A stretch of DNA of 64,000 bases, from positions 1 to 64,000 of the forward strand of contig JASANG010003482.1 in NCBI GenBank assembly GCA_030248215.1. The letters run 5' to 3'. The notes beneath the pieces were generated by a model, which was not told where the DNA came from, made no database searches, and saw only the letters and a list, made by a program, of their open reading frames with translations. Source of the stretch: Enoplolaimus lenunculus (Eukaryota > Nematoda > Enoplea > Enoplida > Thoracostomopsidae). This document shows, in pieces, positions 30,358 to 39,767 of the stretch. Position 1 is the first letter of the stretch; the number at the start of each line of letters is the position of its first letter. Both the position numbers and the translations under genes were made by a program.

Positions 30358-30657
30358 CTAAAAATATCAACTCGAAACCTGTGACTGGATGGATTTTCTC
30401 CAAATTTTTGCCCGGTTTCCGCACGAATATTATCAATTTTACGCTGAGATCTAATTTCAGCTTTGGATTCTAACTTACCATGCGGCTCGACTATAATATA
30501 GCTTCAAGCTTGAGCACGTCGACAGCTCTCACGTCTTGTGAAGAATTTGTGCTGAATATATTCGCAGTGATTGATCTTAACACTGTTCGATGGCTGAGTT
30601 TCTAAAATCTACCTTAAGTATTTTCTTAAGTAATGCTTAAGTAGTTTACTTTATAAC

Positions 30658-30987
30658 TTAATCCCTTCTCACATTGAGTTGCTTATAGACAACTCAGCGC
30701 ACTGTGTATACGTTAAATAATATATATCGCGCCGTGTTTAACAGTTGCGACACGTATGCATTGTACTAAATCACCACAAGACGTGAGACCCATCTCGGGC
30801 TCGAGCGTCAAGCTCCTATAGCTGACTGGTGATGGTATACGCCTCCCACTCCAGTCACTGGAGTTCGAATCCTAGCATAAAAGTAGGTCTCAGGGGAAAT
30901 AGAAAATATTCATGTGAGAAAGGGTTGAGCGAAAAATTTTCAGTTTACTATATTTAAGCGAAAAAATTTTCAGTTTACTATCTTTAA
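30658..30987 (+). mobile_element. tRNA-derived SINE-like element with inverted ends
   Basis: About 330 bp. It carries a pol III A box (AGCTGACTGGTG, near 30820) and B box (GTTCGAATCC, 30863-30872) about 40 nt apart. The ends are inverted: CCCTTCTCACA on the left, TGTGAGAAAGGG near the right. The right end has a short internal duplication of AATTTTCAGTTTACTAT. Other copies: 41865-42164 (reversed) and 54127-54294 (cut short). Confidence 0.75.
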
Positions 30988-31244
30988 CATAGGAAACGAA
31001 AGCACATATATGCTGATTTTACATCAGCTCTATAACTAGGGCTATTTAGTATTGTTTCTATATTAAAGAGGTGCCACGAATCTACAATCTGACTTATTCT
31101 GTGATTAGTTTGCCATCACTGTTACATCGTACATCAACAATTAGTCTTCGACGTAAGCATTTACTTTTGCAAACCTGACAAATTCATTAAGTAAATGCGC
31201 TTTTACCCAGCTAGTGTGTATTATTTCGCGTATGCAATTTGCGC

Positions 31245-31250
31245 TTTATT
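31245..31250 (-). terminator. possible polyadenylation signal
   Basis: AATAAA on the minus strand, about 165 nt beyond the TIL stop codon. Confidence 0.4.
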
Positions 31251-31413
31251 TGCTCATAGTCTACGCTACGCGCAAAAAGGCAAATTACGCACGCATAGTT
31301 CAGCCCATGTACTGAAGAGTTTCCTCCCAAAATCCACGTATATTACCCTGGAAATTGGGAAGGGTCTGTTCTATACATGGGCCCATAGTTCTGCAATTAC
31401 ATTCCAGTTTGGA

Positions 31414-31610
31414 CTAACTTTCAGAAAATTTGCAACTTTGTTCTGGAATGCACTGGGTTTTCGAAAACACATAACCATCTTTGCATGCACAAATGCCTTC
31501 AACACTGCAATACGGTCTGCATGATGGTTCGCCACACTGCCGAGAGCATCCACATGGTGCATGAAAGCTATTCTGGGGGCAACGTAGCAGCGGAGAAACT
31601 TTTGTGTTCC
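31414..31610 (-). CDS. TIL-domain terminal exon (10-Cys), second minus-strand copy
   Basis: 64 residues and stop. Ten cysteines in TIL order: CPQNSFHAPCGCSRQCG, then CSVEGICACKDGYV and CIPEQSC. Acceptor GCGTTTCAG, phase-1 start. No signal exon seen nearby. The first intact exon upstream on the same strand is the Ig exon at 32822-33166, whose 3' phase fits, so a joined Ig-TIL product is possible. AATAAA lies at 31245-31250 on this strand. Confidence 0.82.
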
Positions 31611-31799
31611 CTGAAACGCCAAATGCAGATTGTCAAAAAGAGACTAGTCCACTATTGGAGTATCGAGGGTCGCATACAAGCGTAGAGGATATATTCTCGA
31701 GCCTTAAATTTTAGCAAAAATTTTCTTGCTCGGTTTGCCATGCCTCTGTGTAGGTTTTTAAATCTGCATTGTAACCGCGCTTTCTGATTGGTTGAATAA

Positions 31800-31988
31800 G
31801 GGTTGCGCTATACTTGTCGTGCGTTGCGGTCCGTCATCCGTACGACGCCGTCCGTCACCGTACAGCGCCGTCTGTCACCGTCCGTTCCCATACGTTAAGT
31901 GTCACACGATGTCCGTCGTCGCCAGACGATGACCGACGGCTCTGGCTCTGGACGGCAATAAAATAATTAAAAAAGTATAGCTCAACCC
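31800..31988. mobile_element. MITE-like element, GGGTTGCGCTATACTT ends
   Basis: 189 bp. Left GGTTGCGCTATACTT pairs with right AAGTATAGCTCAACCC (one mismatch). The interior is unusually GC-rich, built on GTCCGTCACCG repeats. A truncated relative is at 2486-2590, and a possible one at 43139-43303. Confidence 0.8.
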
Positions 31989-32214
31989 TAACTTATCAAT
32001 AAACTGGTAATGGGTACTATATATGCTCATTACAGAATATATATCCAGGTTAGTAGGGGGTCCCCATTTTCAGTCCCAATCATAAGGAGTCCGTATCCCT
32101 AATAAGAGTCCGTAAGCAGATAGAGCCCCTAAACCGAAATTATAGTCCATAAATGTCAATTATCCATAATTGTAACGCACAAATGACTCCAGGACCAAAT
32201 ATAGTTGAGTTCAA

Positions 32215-32457
32215 AACTTTAAATGTATTTAAGTTTTGAAAGTACATTCCTAATTTTATGTTACCATTGCATTAACGCTCAAGCTATTGACACAAGACAA
32301 ATAAATGTTTAATTCCATGGATAGCTGCAACAACGGATATATATCAGTAAACGAAGGGTGGCGGTTGAAAATAAATAACAGTCCGTAACCGATAACAAGA
32401 AGGGTACCTCTCGAGAGGCCAAATAAATATCAGTCCCCCTCGTATTCGGGTCACTAC
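32215..32457 (-). mobile_element. interspersed element, GACCCGAATAAGAG end
   Basis: In reverse orientation this matches 63634-64000: the GACCCGAAT end, GGCCTCTC.AGAGG, CGGTTACGGACTGTTATTTA, then TCAATAGCTTGAGCG. The outer end is not defined (related sequence may reach 32036). Another end copy lies near 56670-56690. Confidence 0.7.
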
Positions 32458-32821
32458 ATTACTTAATTTGTTTCGCTCGTTGATATAATTTCTTGTTAAC
32501 CATGCAGCACAATACACGTGCGTTATGGTACTGTGCTGGCGACTTTCGACACCGTACGGACATTAAAATATTTGAAAAGAATACCGCCAATACCTCAAAG
32601 GCAGTGCGTAACCACGACTTAGATTGAAAGAAAACGCTTGTTAAAATATGTGCAAAATTTTTGCTCGTAACCCAAGAGTGGCGTCCATAATGAGGCTCAG
32701 CCTTTAAAAGTAAATTTTTTCGTCTTTTCAAATACGTCTCGGGAAAATATCGCACCGATACCTGCTTTGTATTGAACCTTCGCAAGCCCCCCCCCCCCCA
32801 GTCCTCAATGGGCAAACTTAC

Positions 32822-33166
32822 GTGTAATTGTGATTTCATTCGACTGCAACCATGCATTTTCGTGCTCCAGCGCGTCATTATACTGGTCATTCGTAAGCAA
32901 ATCAGACCGAATTATTCGGCAACTGAATTTACCATACTGAGACCGTTTGGCGCCAAGCCGTAAAAGTTGTTCGGCGCCAAGAACACCGCCCATTTCGGCG
33001 AATTGGTTTCCGTTTCGAAACCAGCGAAACAAAGTCAAGTAAGGTTTGAACGGACCGTGACAGACCAGCCGTACTTGTTTAACACCAAAGTTGTCATGCG
33101 ACACTATTGCTTCCAGCATCGGCGGACTGAACAGGGTCGACATTGCATTTGATCCTGGATCTTTGA
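32822..33166 (-). CDS. Ig-like domain exon
   Basis: 345 nt, acceptor CTTATTTCAG, donor GTAAGT, phase 1 on both sides. It shows the Ig pattern: VRLVCHG (B-strand Cys), FRWFRNG (core Trp), LLRLGAKRSQYGKFSC (YxC with second Cys about 50 residues after the first). Confidence 0.8.
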
Positions 33167-34227
33167 CTGAAATAAGTGTCATTGTAGCGGAATCAACGCG
33201 CCCAGCCAGGATTTCAGTTCAAGAGGGTTTACCGATAATCTGATTTAAAAGAATTGGTTGACCTCTAGGATCCAGAAGGTTGTTTTAAAACCTTTTAAGT
33301 GCTTTGACCTTGTCCCTATCATAACTTTCGGGAGCGGATATATCTGAACATCACCAATACACATAGTGGCAGCCCGAGTTGACGCTACAAGCGGGTTCAG
33401 CTTCAACCAGCTGTCTTAGTCTACCTGCGGGAGCGGCCAGGGAATGAATTGGCTCCATATATCCGGAATAAGTGAGACATTTTCGCCCACAAAAACAAGA
33501 AAGACCGAGGGGCGCAGGAGAGAAGAACACAAAACACCAAAGCGCAGAAAGACTCCCCCGCCCCGCCCACACACGCAACGCAGCAACCCCGCCGCCCAAC
33601 AGTTAATCCACCAGACCGCAACGCAAAGCGAGCGGCAGAGGCAAGCAGCAACACCCCGACCACACACCCCGTCAGCCACGCGCCCCAGCAGAGAGGGGGG
33701 AAGGAACCCCCCACACGCCCCCCCACCCCATCCCCCCCCCCCCCGCGCCCCCCCCCGCCACCCCGTCCGCGGAGGCCAAGAGAGAAACACAAAAAGCAAC
33801 CCCCCGAAACCAAGAAGCCCAACAACCGCCGACACACACAACCAAACAAACAACCACAGACCAAAAAGAAACCCAAACCAACAGAACCCAGAAAAAACCA
33901 CAACACAAACCACCACCACCCCCAACACCACAAAAGAAACCCAACCCCCCACCCACACCACACCAAGCAACACCCCATCAAATTTACACGACGTAGCCGT
34001 AATTCCAGGCCCAGGGCGGCATTTCCGGTTTCGCTTTGCGTTTCCGTTTGCGTTTCTGTTCCGATTCCTGTTCCCATTGCCGTTTCGGTTTGAAAACAAC
34101 GAATCGTGTGGTTGCAATGCCGTTTGCGGGCACCGAAATGTATCAGGATCATACTTATCCGATAGCATTGGAGTATTACGTTCGTTATACGGACCGTTCG
34201 AAACGACGCGTTTTGGTTGGTTGTTTG
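32822..34227 (-). CDS. Ig-domain protein, partial gene
   Basis: Extracellular or cell-surface Ig-superfamily protein. The clear part is the exon at 32822-33166. Upstream on the same strand, 33425 to about 33490 is open, ends in phase 1 (reading MEPIHSLAAPA into VKDPGSN) and would join it through the donor GTAGAC. A further candidate exon starts at 34227 (acceptor CTGTGCAG, again phase 1) and reads through an Asn/Arg-rich stretch. Between them lies the T-poor tract 33500-33975, which removes any recognisable splice site, so the structure is broken or mis-assembled there. The 5' exons, including any signal peptide, were not found. Confidence 0.5.
33425..33490 (-). CDS. probable upstream exon of the Ig gene (3' part only)
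   Basis: The frame ending KCLTYSGYMEPIHSLAAPA leaves one base before donor GTAGAC, which fits the Ig exon. Its start is hidden in the T-poor tract. Confidence 0.4.
33500..33975. other. T-depleted, A/C-rich tract
   Basis: About 470 bp in which I count fewer than ten T on the plus strand, with long C runs near 33735-33765. The flanks return to normal composition at once. The lack of T removes stop codons and so creates three overlapping ORFs of 270-277 codons that are not genes. It is either a real purine/pyrimidine-skewed low-complexity insert or poor consensus sequence. Confidence 0.9.
33986..34227 (-). CDS. candidate exon upstream of the T-poor tract
   Basis: Open frame after acceptor TTCTGTGCAG, phase 1: reads NNQPKRVVSNGPYNERNTP and ends in an Asn/Arg/Gly-rich simple repeat before entering the tract. 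Hydrophilic; no known domain. Confidence 0.3.
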
Positions 34228-34272
34228 CTGCACAGAACGCCAAGTTGAGACCATGAAATATAAACGAAAGTT

Positions 34273-34445
34273 CAGTGGCGGATCCAGGATCTCAAAATGG
34301 GGTGGGCCAAAATTTCACAGGTAATAACTTACTTTTGACCCATGCACAAACCGCGAACTATTGTCACAAAATTGCTATATAATTTTTGTCGAGATGCTGT
34401 TGGGGGGGGGCACGGCCGGGGTGTCCCCCCATGGATCCGCCATTG
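34273..34445. mobile_element. hAT-like MITE, CAGTGGCGGATCCA ends
   Basis: 173 bp. CAGTGGCGGATCCA on the left and TGGATCCGCCATTG on the right form 14-bp inverted ends with one mismatch. Similar termini are known in non-autonomous hAT families. Further copies at 48768-48965 and 52232-52776, with single ends near 49672 and 62128. Confidence 0.75.
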
Positions 34446-35393
34446 CGAAAGTTAACCTTAATTCGCAGAAGGAGAGATACTGAACAATGACTGTTCCTAT
34501 AGATTTTCGAAAAGGAAACTGTATATATTTACTGTAATGCCAAAATTGCGTGTGAAGCTTATTTTGAAAACTGCTAAGTTTTTTTTTTCTGTTCAGAAAG
34601 TTTGAATTGAAATATATTTTTCTATGCCCATAATTGGATTCACATACCTCAACGAAAAATATTTGCCAGTTATTGTCTACATACCCGTTCCCTGCATAGA
34701 GTTTACTGTCAGCAACTAATGGCAAACTGCGTGCGTGCGACAAAGTATAAACACAATGCAGAATGCACAATGTTTAACAATTATAATGCACGTGCGTAGC
34801 ACAAAACCTGAACAAACATAAACTCGCCTCGGGCTTCCGCGGGAAATTTCTACAGCTGAATGGAGATAGAGAACGCCTCTACATTTGAATTCTAGCTCAA
34901 ATTTGGATTTCTGAGGAAATAAAAATTATTCATACAACAAAGTGTAAAAGCCAGTGCCGGAGCGGGCTACGGTGGACCCCTAAAATTCCAGGGCGGGGCC
35001 CCTTGCGGTGGTCAACATTGTTTTCAAATTCTGATGAATATTAACGGCTGTTTTTTGTTCAAAGTCTTGTGAGGGTGGGCCCCCAGAAGTATGGGTGCAG
35101 GACGATTAGAAAGGTTTCCTAAATGAGGTTACGGGGAGTGGCTGCTTTGGCGGTCGTTCAAACTGAAACTGACGTCAGGTAAAACAAGACTTTATTATAC
35201 ATACTCACTACATACAACAGAATGATTCGAGCCACCGACAACGTTGCAATAATGTTCATATGTTTAATAATTTGTTCCATTTTAAAATAATTATTTATGT
35301 GAATAATTATAGAATAACATATTCCATCGCTTTGAAATAAATTTTCGATATAAAAATTGGAGCCTTAGACGGCGTGTTTTTCAAGCCCGCAAC

Positions 35394-35630
35394 CACACTG
35401 TATTAAATCCGGTGAGTTTATTGATCAACTCAGAACGAGTGGCTATTGCCGAGTTAACAACAGTAATATCAACTGACTCTGTACTGATTTAATTCCAGTT
35501 GAGTTGATTAAAATTAATAACTCAGAGTGAGTCCAATCAATTCAGAATACTGAGTCCTGAAAGACCTAGTTCAGACTCAGTGATTCAACGCATTCTGAAT
35601 TAAAATCAATTCGCTAGAATTTACAGTGTA
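35394..35630. mobile_element. MITE-like element, TACACTGTAAATT family
   Basis: Right end GAATTTACAGTGTA is intact, left end diverged (CACACTGTATTAAAT). Internal AACTCAGA/TGAGTT motifs as in 16508-16762. Confidence 0.7.
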
Positions 35631-35846
35631 TAGATTGTAGTGGCGGTTATATGGGCGCAGCCGGGTTTTAGAAAAGGAGGTTACGTTAAATATAAATTTA
35701 GAAGTGGGATTGTGTGCTGAAGTATGAAACTGTGTCTAAAAACCTTCCTAGATAAATCTCAAATGAGGACAGAAACTTGAAGCCTCTGTAGCTACGCCCG
35801 TGGCTGGCGCTGTCGAGCCAGAAGCAGATAGTTGGCTGTACCCTGG

Positions 35847-35925
35847 TATATAAATATACGCAGGAAGCACTCCACCAGCATCTTTTATTCGTTCGTCCAA
35901 CTTTTAAAGGCTAAATTTCTTCAAA
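35847..35925 (+). promoter_or_regulatory. possible TATA promoter and non-coding first exon
   Basis: TATATAAATA at 35847-35856, then about 70 nt without an ATG, ending at a consensus donor GTAAGT (35926). No matching downstream exon was proved. Confidence 0.25.
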
Positions 35926-38113
35926 GTAAGTCTGCTACAGTATAAACGGGTTCACTATCGGTTTAAACCTTCTAAATTTCAAAAAATCGGTTTCAAAGTT
36001 GCAGCATAAATTTCTTACGGGTGAAAACAGCTTGTAGAACAAATTGAGCATGGCAAGCTCAAGAAGACAAACTCAATTTTGAAAATATTAAATAACTAAT
36101 TTTTGGTTTTGATCCCTGTTGACGACAGCCTGGGCGGGACCCTCTGGATCCGTCAGTACAAAAGTCGTATAACTGTCGAATACAAGAAATCTTTACAGTC
36201 TCTAAACAGATTTACATTTTCAACTCAAAGTAAAAATATTTAAACACCGTATAAAATATACTTAAAATACAACAACAACAAACAACTTTCGAAAAACTTG
36301 TACATTTTCTATATAAAGAAATAAGTTTGCAATCTTAACGTTAACAAATGGAAAAAGCCTCGTCTTTCACGTGATGTTCAAAGTAAAAATACTGACGTTG
36401 ATTCAACGGGAGGCGGTCAACAGGCCATCAACAAGAATCAAAACCAAAAATGCTGTACTAAGATTTAGTACTAAAATTGTGTTTAGCTTCTCGATCGCGT
36501 CGCTCGTGAAGTTTTGTCAATATTTTATATATCGCACGCGTCCTTGTTGCAAATTTTTGTTATCCGCCACTAAATGCTAACATGTAGCAATTGATGAATG
36601 TGTACTTTACACGCATTTCTTTAGTGTTTCAGGTGTGTAATTGTTGCAAGAGTGAGGTTTTGCAGACTTTTAAGGGACTACCGAAACGAGAGGTTGTCAG
36701 TAGCGTAGCCGTGGATTTTATGTCGAAAGAGGACAGCCACGTCTAAACGTTTTTTGTAGGCGATCGTAGGCTGCGAGAAAATTTTTTAAAATTTTTAGGT
36801 TATTCTACAGCTCTTGTTAAAAATATTTTTTCAAGTTTTTCTATAAATTTTGATGAGATTTGTCCCCTTATTCCTCTTTGTATGCGCTCCTGCTAGTTAC
36901 CAGAGTAAGCTGCGCTTGTCCAATCGAAATGCAGTTCTGTTAAGCAACAACTGTAGCTCATTGAGAACCATATTAATGATTTGCCCAAAACCTAAGCCAC
37001 AGCGATAAACTAAACCTTAAGCTTACTCTATTGCAGTCCAGCAGAAAAACGGTAGTTATTAATAGAATTATTTAATTTTTAGTATACCCGTTTTAAACCA
37101 TGAGGCAGCATTAAGGATAAGTCTTACCATTTCGCAAGGCTCTCGCTTAGTGCTGTTATTATATAACTATTGTCTTGTTTTTGACACATTTTCGTGAATT
37201 GTGTTGGGATTTAACACATTTGCAGTTTTATTATATTAATAACATAAATTAACAATAACAAATATTAGAAAGGCAGTGAAAAAAGCAGTATATGATGAAA
37301 CAAAAATAAAAAGCAAAACCGCACAAAATATACGCAAATTATTGCATATCGCTATTTTATTCCCCAAAGCCTATGAGCAAAAAAAAGGTCAATGTTTAAC
37401 CTTAGTCTATTGCAGTCCTGCAAAAAACGTTCTACACCTGATCTTTACAAGTGCCGGAAAAACACCTATTTCTTGGCATAGAACAAAAAATTAAATATAT
37501 GATTTAATTTTATTTACACAAGAGAAGTAGTTTTACATTTATCGGTTACTTTTATCTTGTTTGTGTCGTCTTTAGGTTATTTTTCAAATACGCAGTACCT
37601 AGTCGCTAATTTTTCGATAACATGTCGGCAAGGCGTAGCCAGGGTGGGGGTGATTTTAGTGAATATCAGTTTAAGTAAAACTTAAATGGCTGGACGGACT
37701 AACTAAACTAGAATTTTAAGTTTTACTTAAACTAATGTGTTTTTAAGCTTAATACGAGATTAAGTAAACTTATTTTTAGATTAAAGTAACAAGTGCATCC
37801 GTGTATCTAAGAGTTCAGTAAGAGCTTAAGCTTAAATCAAGTTAGTTTAAGCTTTTACAGAGTAGAAGTGGTGTAAATACAGCCGAAGCAATCACCCCCC
37901 TAAATCTATTCTCTTGGAAGAAGCCAATATTTCTTAGGAGTCCTCAGTCAAATTGACATTGTCGAATCTTCAGACGCAATCACAAAAATTACACTAAATT
38001 CTAGCTATTTTAACACTTTAATACGTTTTAAAAGTGTTGAATCTGTAGCAGTACTCAAAATTTTTCTTTTCAAGTAAATAATGAATTCGATTACGATCTT
38101 ATACCGTTAACAG

Positions 38114-38252
38114 GGTCTCAATGAACGGCACGGAGTCCTCCGCCAACCAGGACGGGCTTCGGCGGTCGCATGAGGCCTCGAATGGACCACATCTGGATCC
38201 ATGTAATCGGTACGGCAAATCTCGCGAAGCGTTTTCCCGGCTATGGGCGTAA
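38114..38252 (+). other. GC-rich open island, possible terminal exon
   Basis: After CAG at 38111-38113, a frame containing MNGTESSANQDGLRRSHE runs to TAA at 38250-38252. GC content is well above the flanks. The minus strand is open here too, so strand and coding status are uncertain. Confidence 0.25.
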
Positions 38253-39123
38253 ACTTGTCATTTAAAAATAAATTAAGATAATTTTTTGAAAAAATAAATA
38301 TTTCACTAAAAAGGTAACTGCAAAACAAACAGTGTTATACTGCAATATTTGTGCACTGAAAAGTTGTTGACGTTTGCAACTCAAGTAAGTTTTTGCCAGT
38401 AATAAAAAAAGTTTAGGCTTACGTTTAGTGCTAGGCTAGGATTTATACTTTTGTACACTCCCCTTGCTCACAAGTTCAGTCTTAGGTTTTGGCTCAGATT
38501 TAAGATAAAGCACAGATAAGCATAAGCCTAAAGCTTTGTCCAAGCCTTCTCCTAAGCCTACGATTGAGCCTAAGCATTTAGTTTCAAATGTGGAGTGAAG
38601 TGTAAAATATTTTAGATTTTACTTAGGTTTAGGGGTTTACTTCCGATAAAGGGAAGATTTATTCACCGGTTACGGTGGCTACGCTTATGCGCACTCTTGT
38701 TTAAAGGGTTAGTTTTATTTTTGGATTAGTCAAAGATTTGAATTAGTCTGAATCTAAGGGTTCACAACATATTGGTCATGTATGGTGCGGCCCAGTTTCA
38801 ACTCTGAATCAAACTTCTCAAAAATAACTTTAGGTTTGGATTTTGGAAAGTCTTAAAAATTGAATTTGTCTTCTTAAACCCTGAGCCATTTTTAGTCCCA
38901 GCCACCTCTAACCCTTGGTATAGAAAGCGCTAAGCACGGAGGTGTACCCCGAGCTATTTTTAGCCACAGCCCCGTCTAACCGTCCGTGGGTACAGAAAAC
39001 GCTAAGCAGGTTTAGTCTGGGGCTTGCCAGTAACACAAATAGACATTATACGCCACCCCACAAATATTATATACACCCAACACCAATAATGTTTGTTTGC
39101 GCAAAGCAAAGCCAAAAAACAAT

Positions 39124-39767
39124 TTACCACAACGGGCAATGATTCAAATTATTCAGCTGGCGAACTTTTGCAGTAGTGATGTTTGGTTCTGGTATGCCAT
39201 TCGACATCTCGGATCCACATTTTGCAGCCTTATTTGAGCCTCCGTTTGTCTTCGTTAAATTACTTGAGACTGTTCCCTCGGTTATTCCAAATTTTCCATA
39301 CCGATTAAAGCTTCCGGTGCTGCTACTGGTGCTGTACCCGCTCGATTCACGTTCTAGCGCTAATTGTTTGTGACCGTCATATCCGGTTCCGATGTTATCC
39401 AAATTGTTTTCATGCGGCGTTTTAAGGTAATTGAAGAATTTCCGGTTCCGTCGGACGTAATCTTCAGGAGGATCTGGCGGAGTTGGTCCATCGAAAGACG
39501 GTTCGACACCTGTTGTGACGCCGTTTGACAGGGGGGTAGTATGAGCTGGACAGTGGCCATTTTGATTTGCGGAATTAAATTCGTCGGGAATAGCCATGTA
39601 ATTACGGTCATAATGTACATTGCCATTCAATGGTGTTTGATCAATTTCATTGGTGAATTTTGTTTCGAGTTGGTCTTTGGATCGAACGTTGGAGTTGTTG
39701 TTGTAGCCAATCACAAAATCAGGGGACGTGTCGGTCTGTTTTATGATTCGCTGACCTTCTCGAGAAA
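39124..39767 (-). CDS. ATAT exon 7 (tail and stop)
   Basis: Acceptor GTCATTTAG; phase agrees with exon 6. 213 residues rich in Asn, Gly, Ser and Thr (ERESSGYSTSSSTGSFNRYG), ending NNLNHCPLW and TAA. No domain recognised; a long open frame without simple repeats supports coding. Confidence 0.75.

Larger units (their letters stand above)
34446..39123. other. long region without a firm gene
   Basis: Holds SINE-like sequence (34800-34940), a repeat shared with 12400-12620 (34965-35110), a TACACTGTAAATT element, a possible TATA promoter near 35847, TTAGGC-type repeats (36980-37070, 38395-38620) and a GC-rich open island at 38114-38252. No convincing multi-exon gene. Confidence 0.4.

Noticed and set aside
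30811-30880. Functional tRNA gene
   Set aside because: A and B boxes are present but the stems do not pair through, and the same unit recurs in longer repeats; it is a tRNA-derived interspersed element.
33416-34256. Three overlapping ORFs of 270-277 codons on both strands
   Set aside because: They exist because the tract 33500-33975 almost lacks T (A on the other strand), which removes stop codons; composition is extreme and the frames do not agree with the flanking Ig exon.
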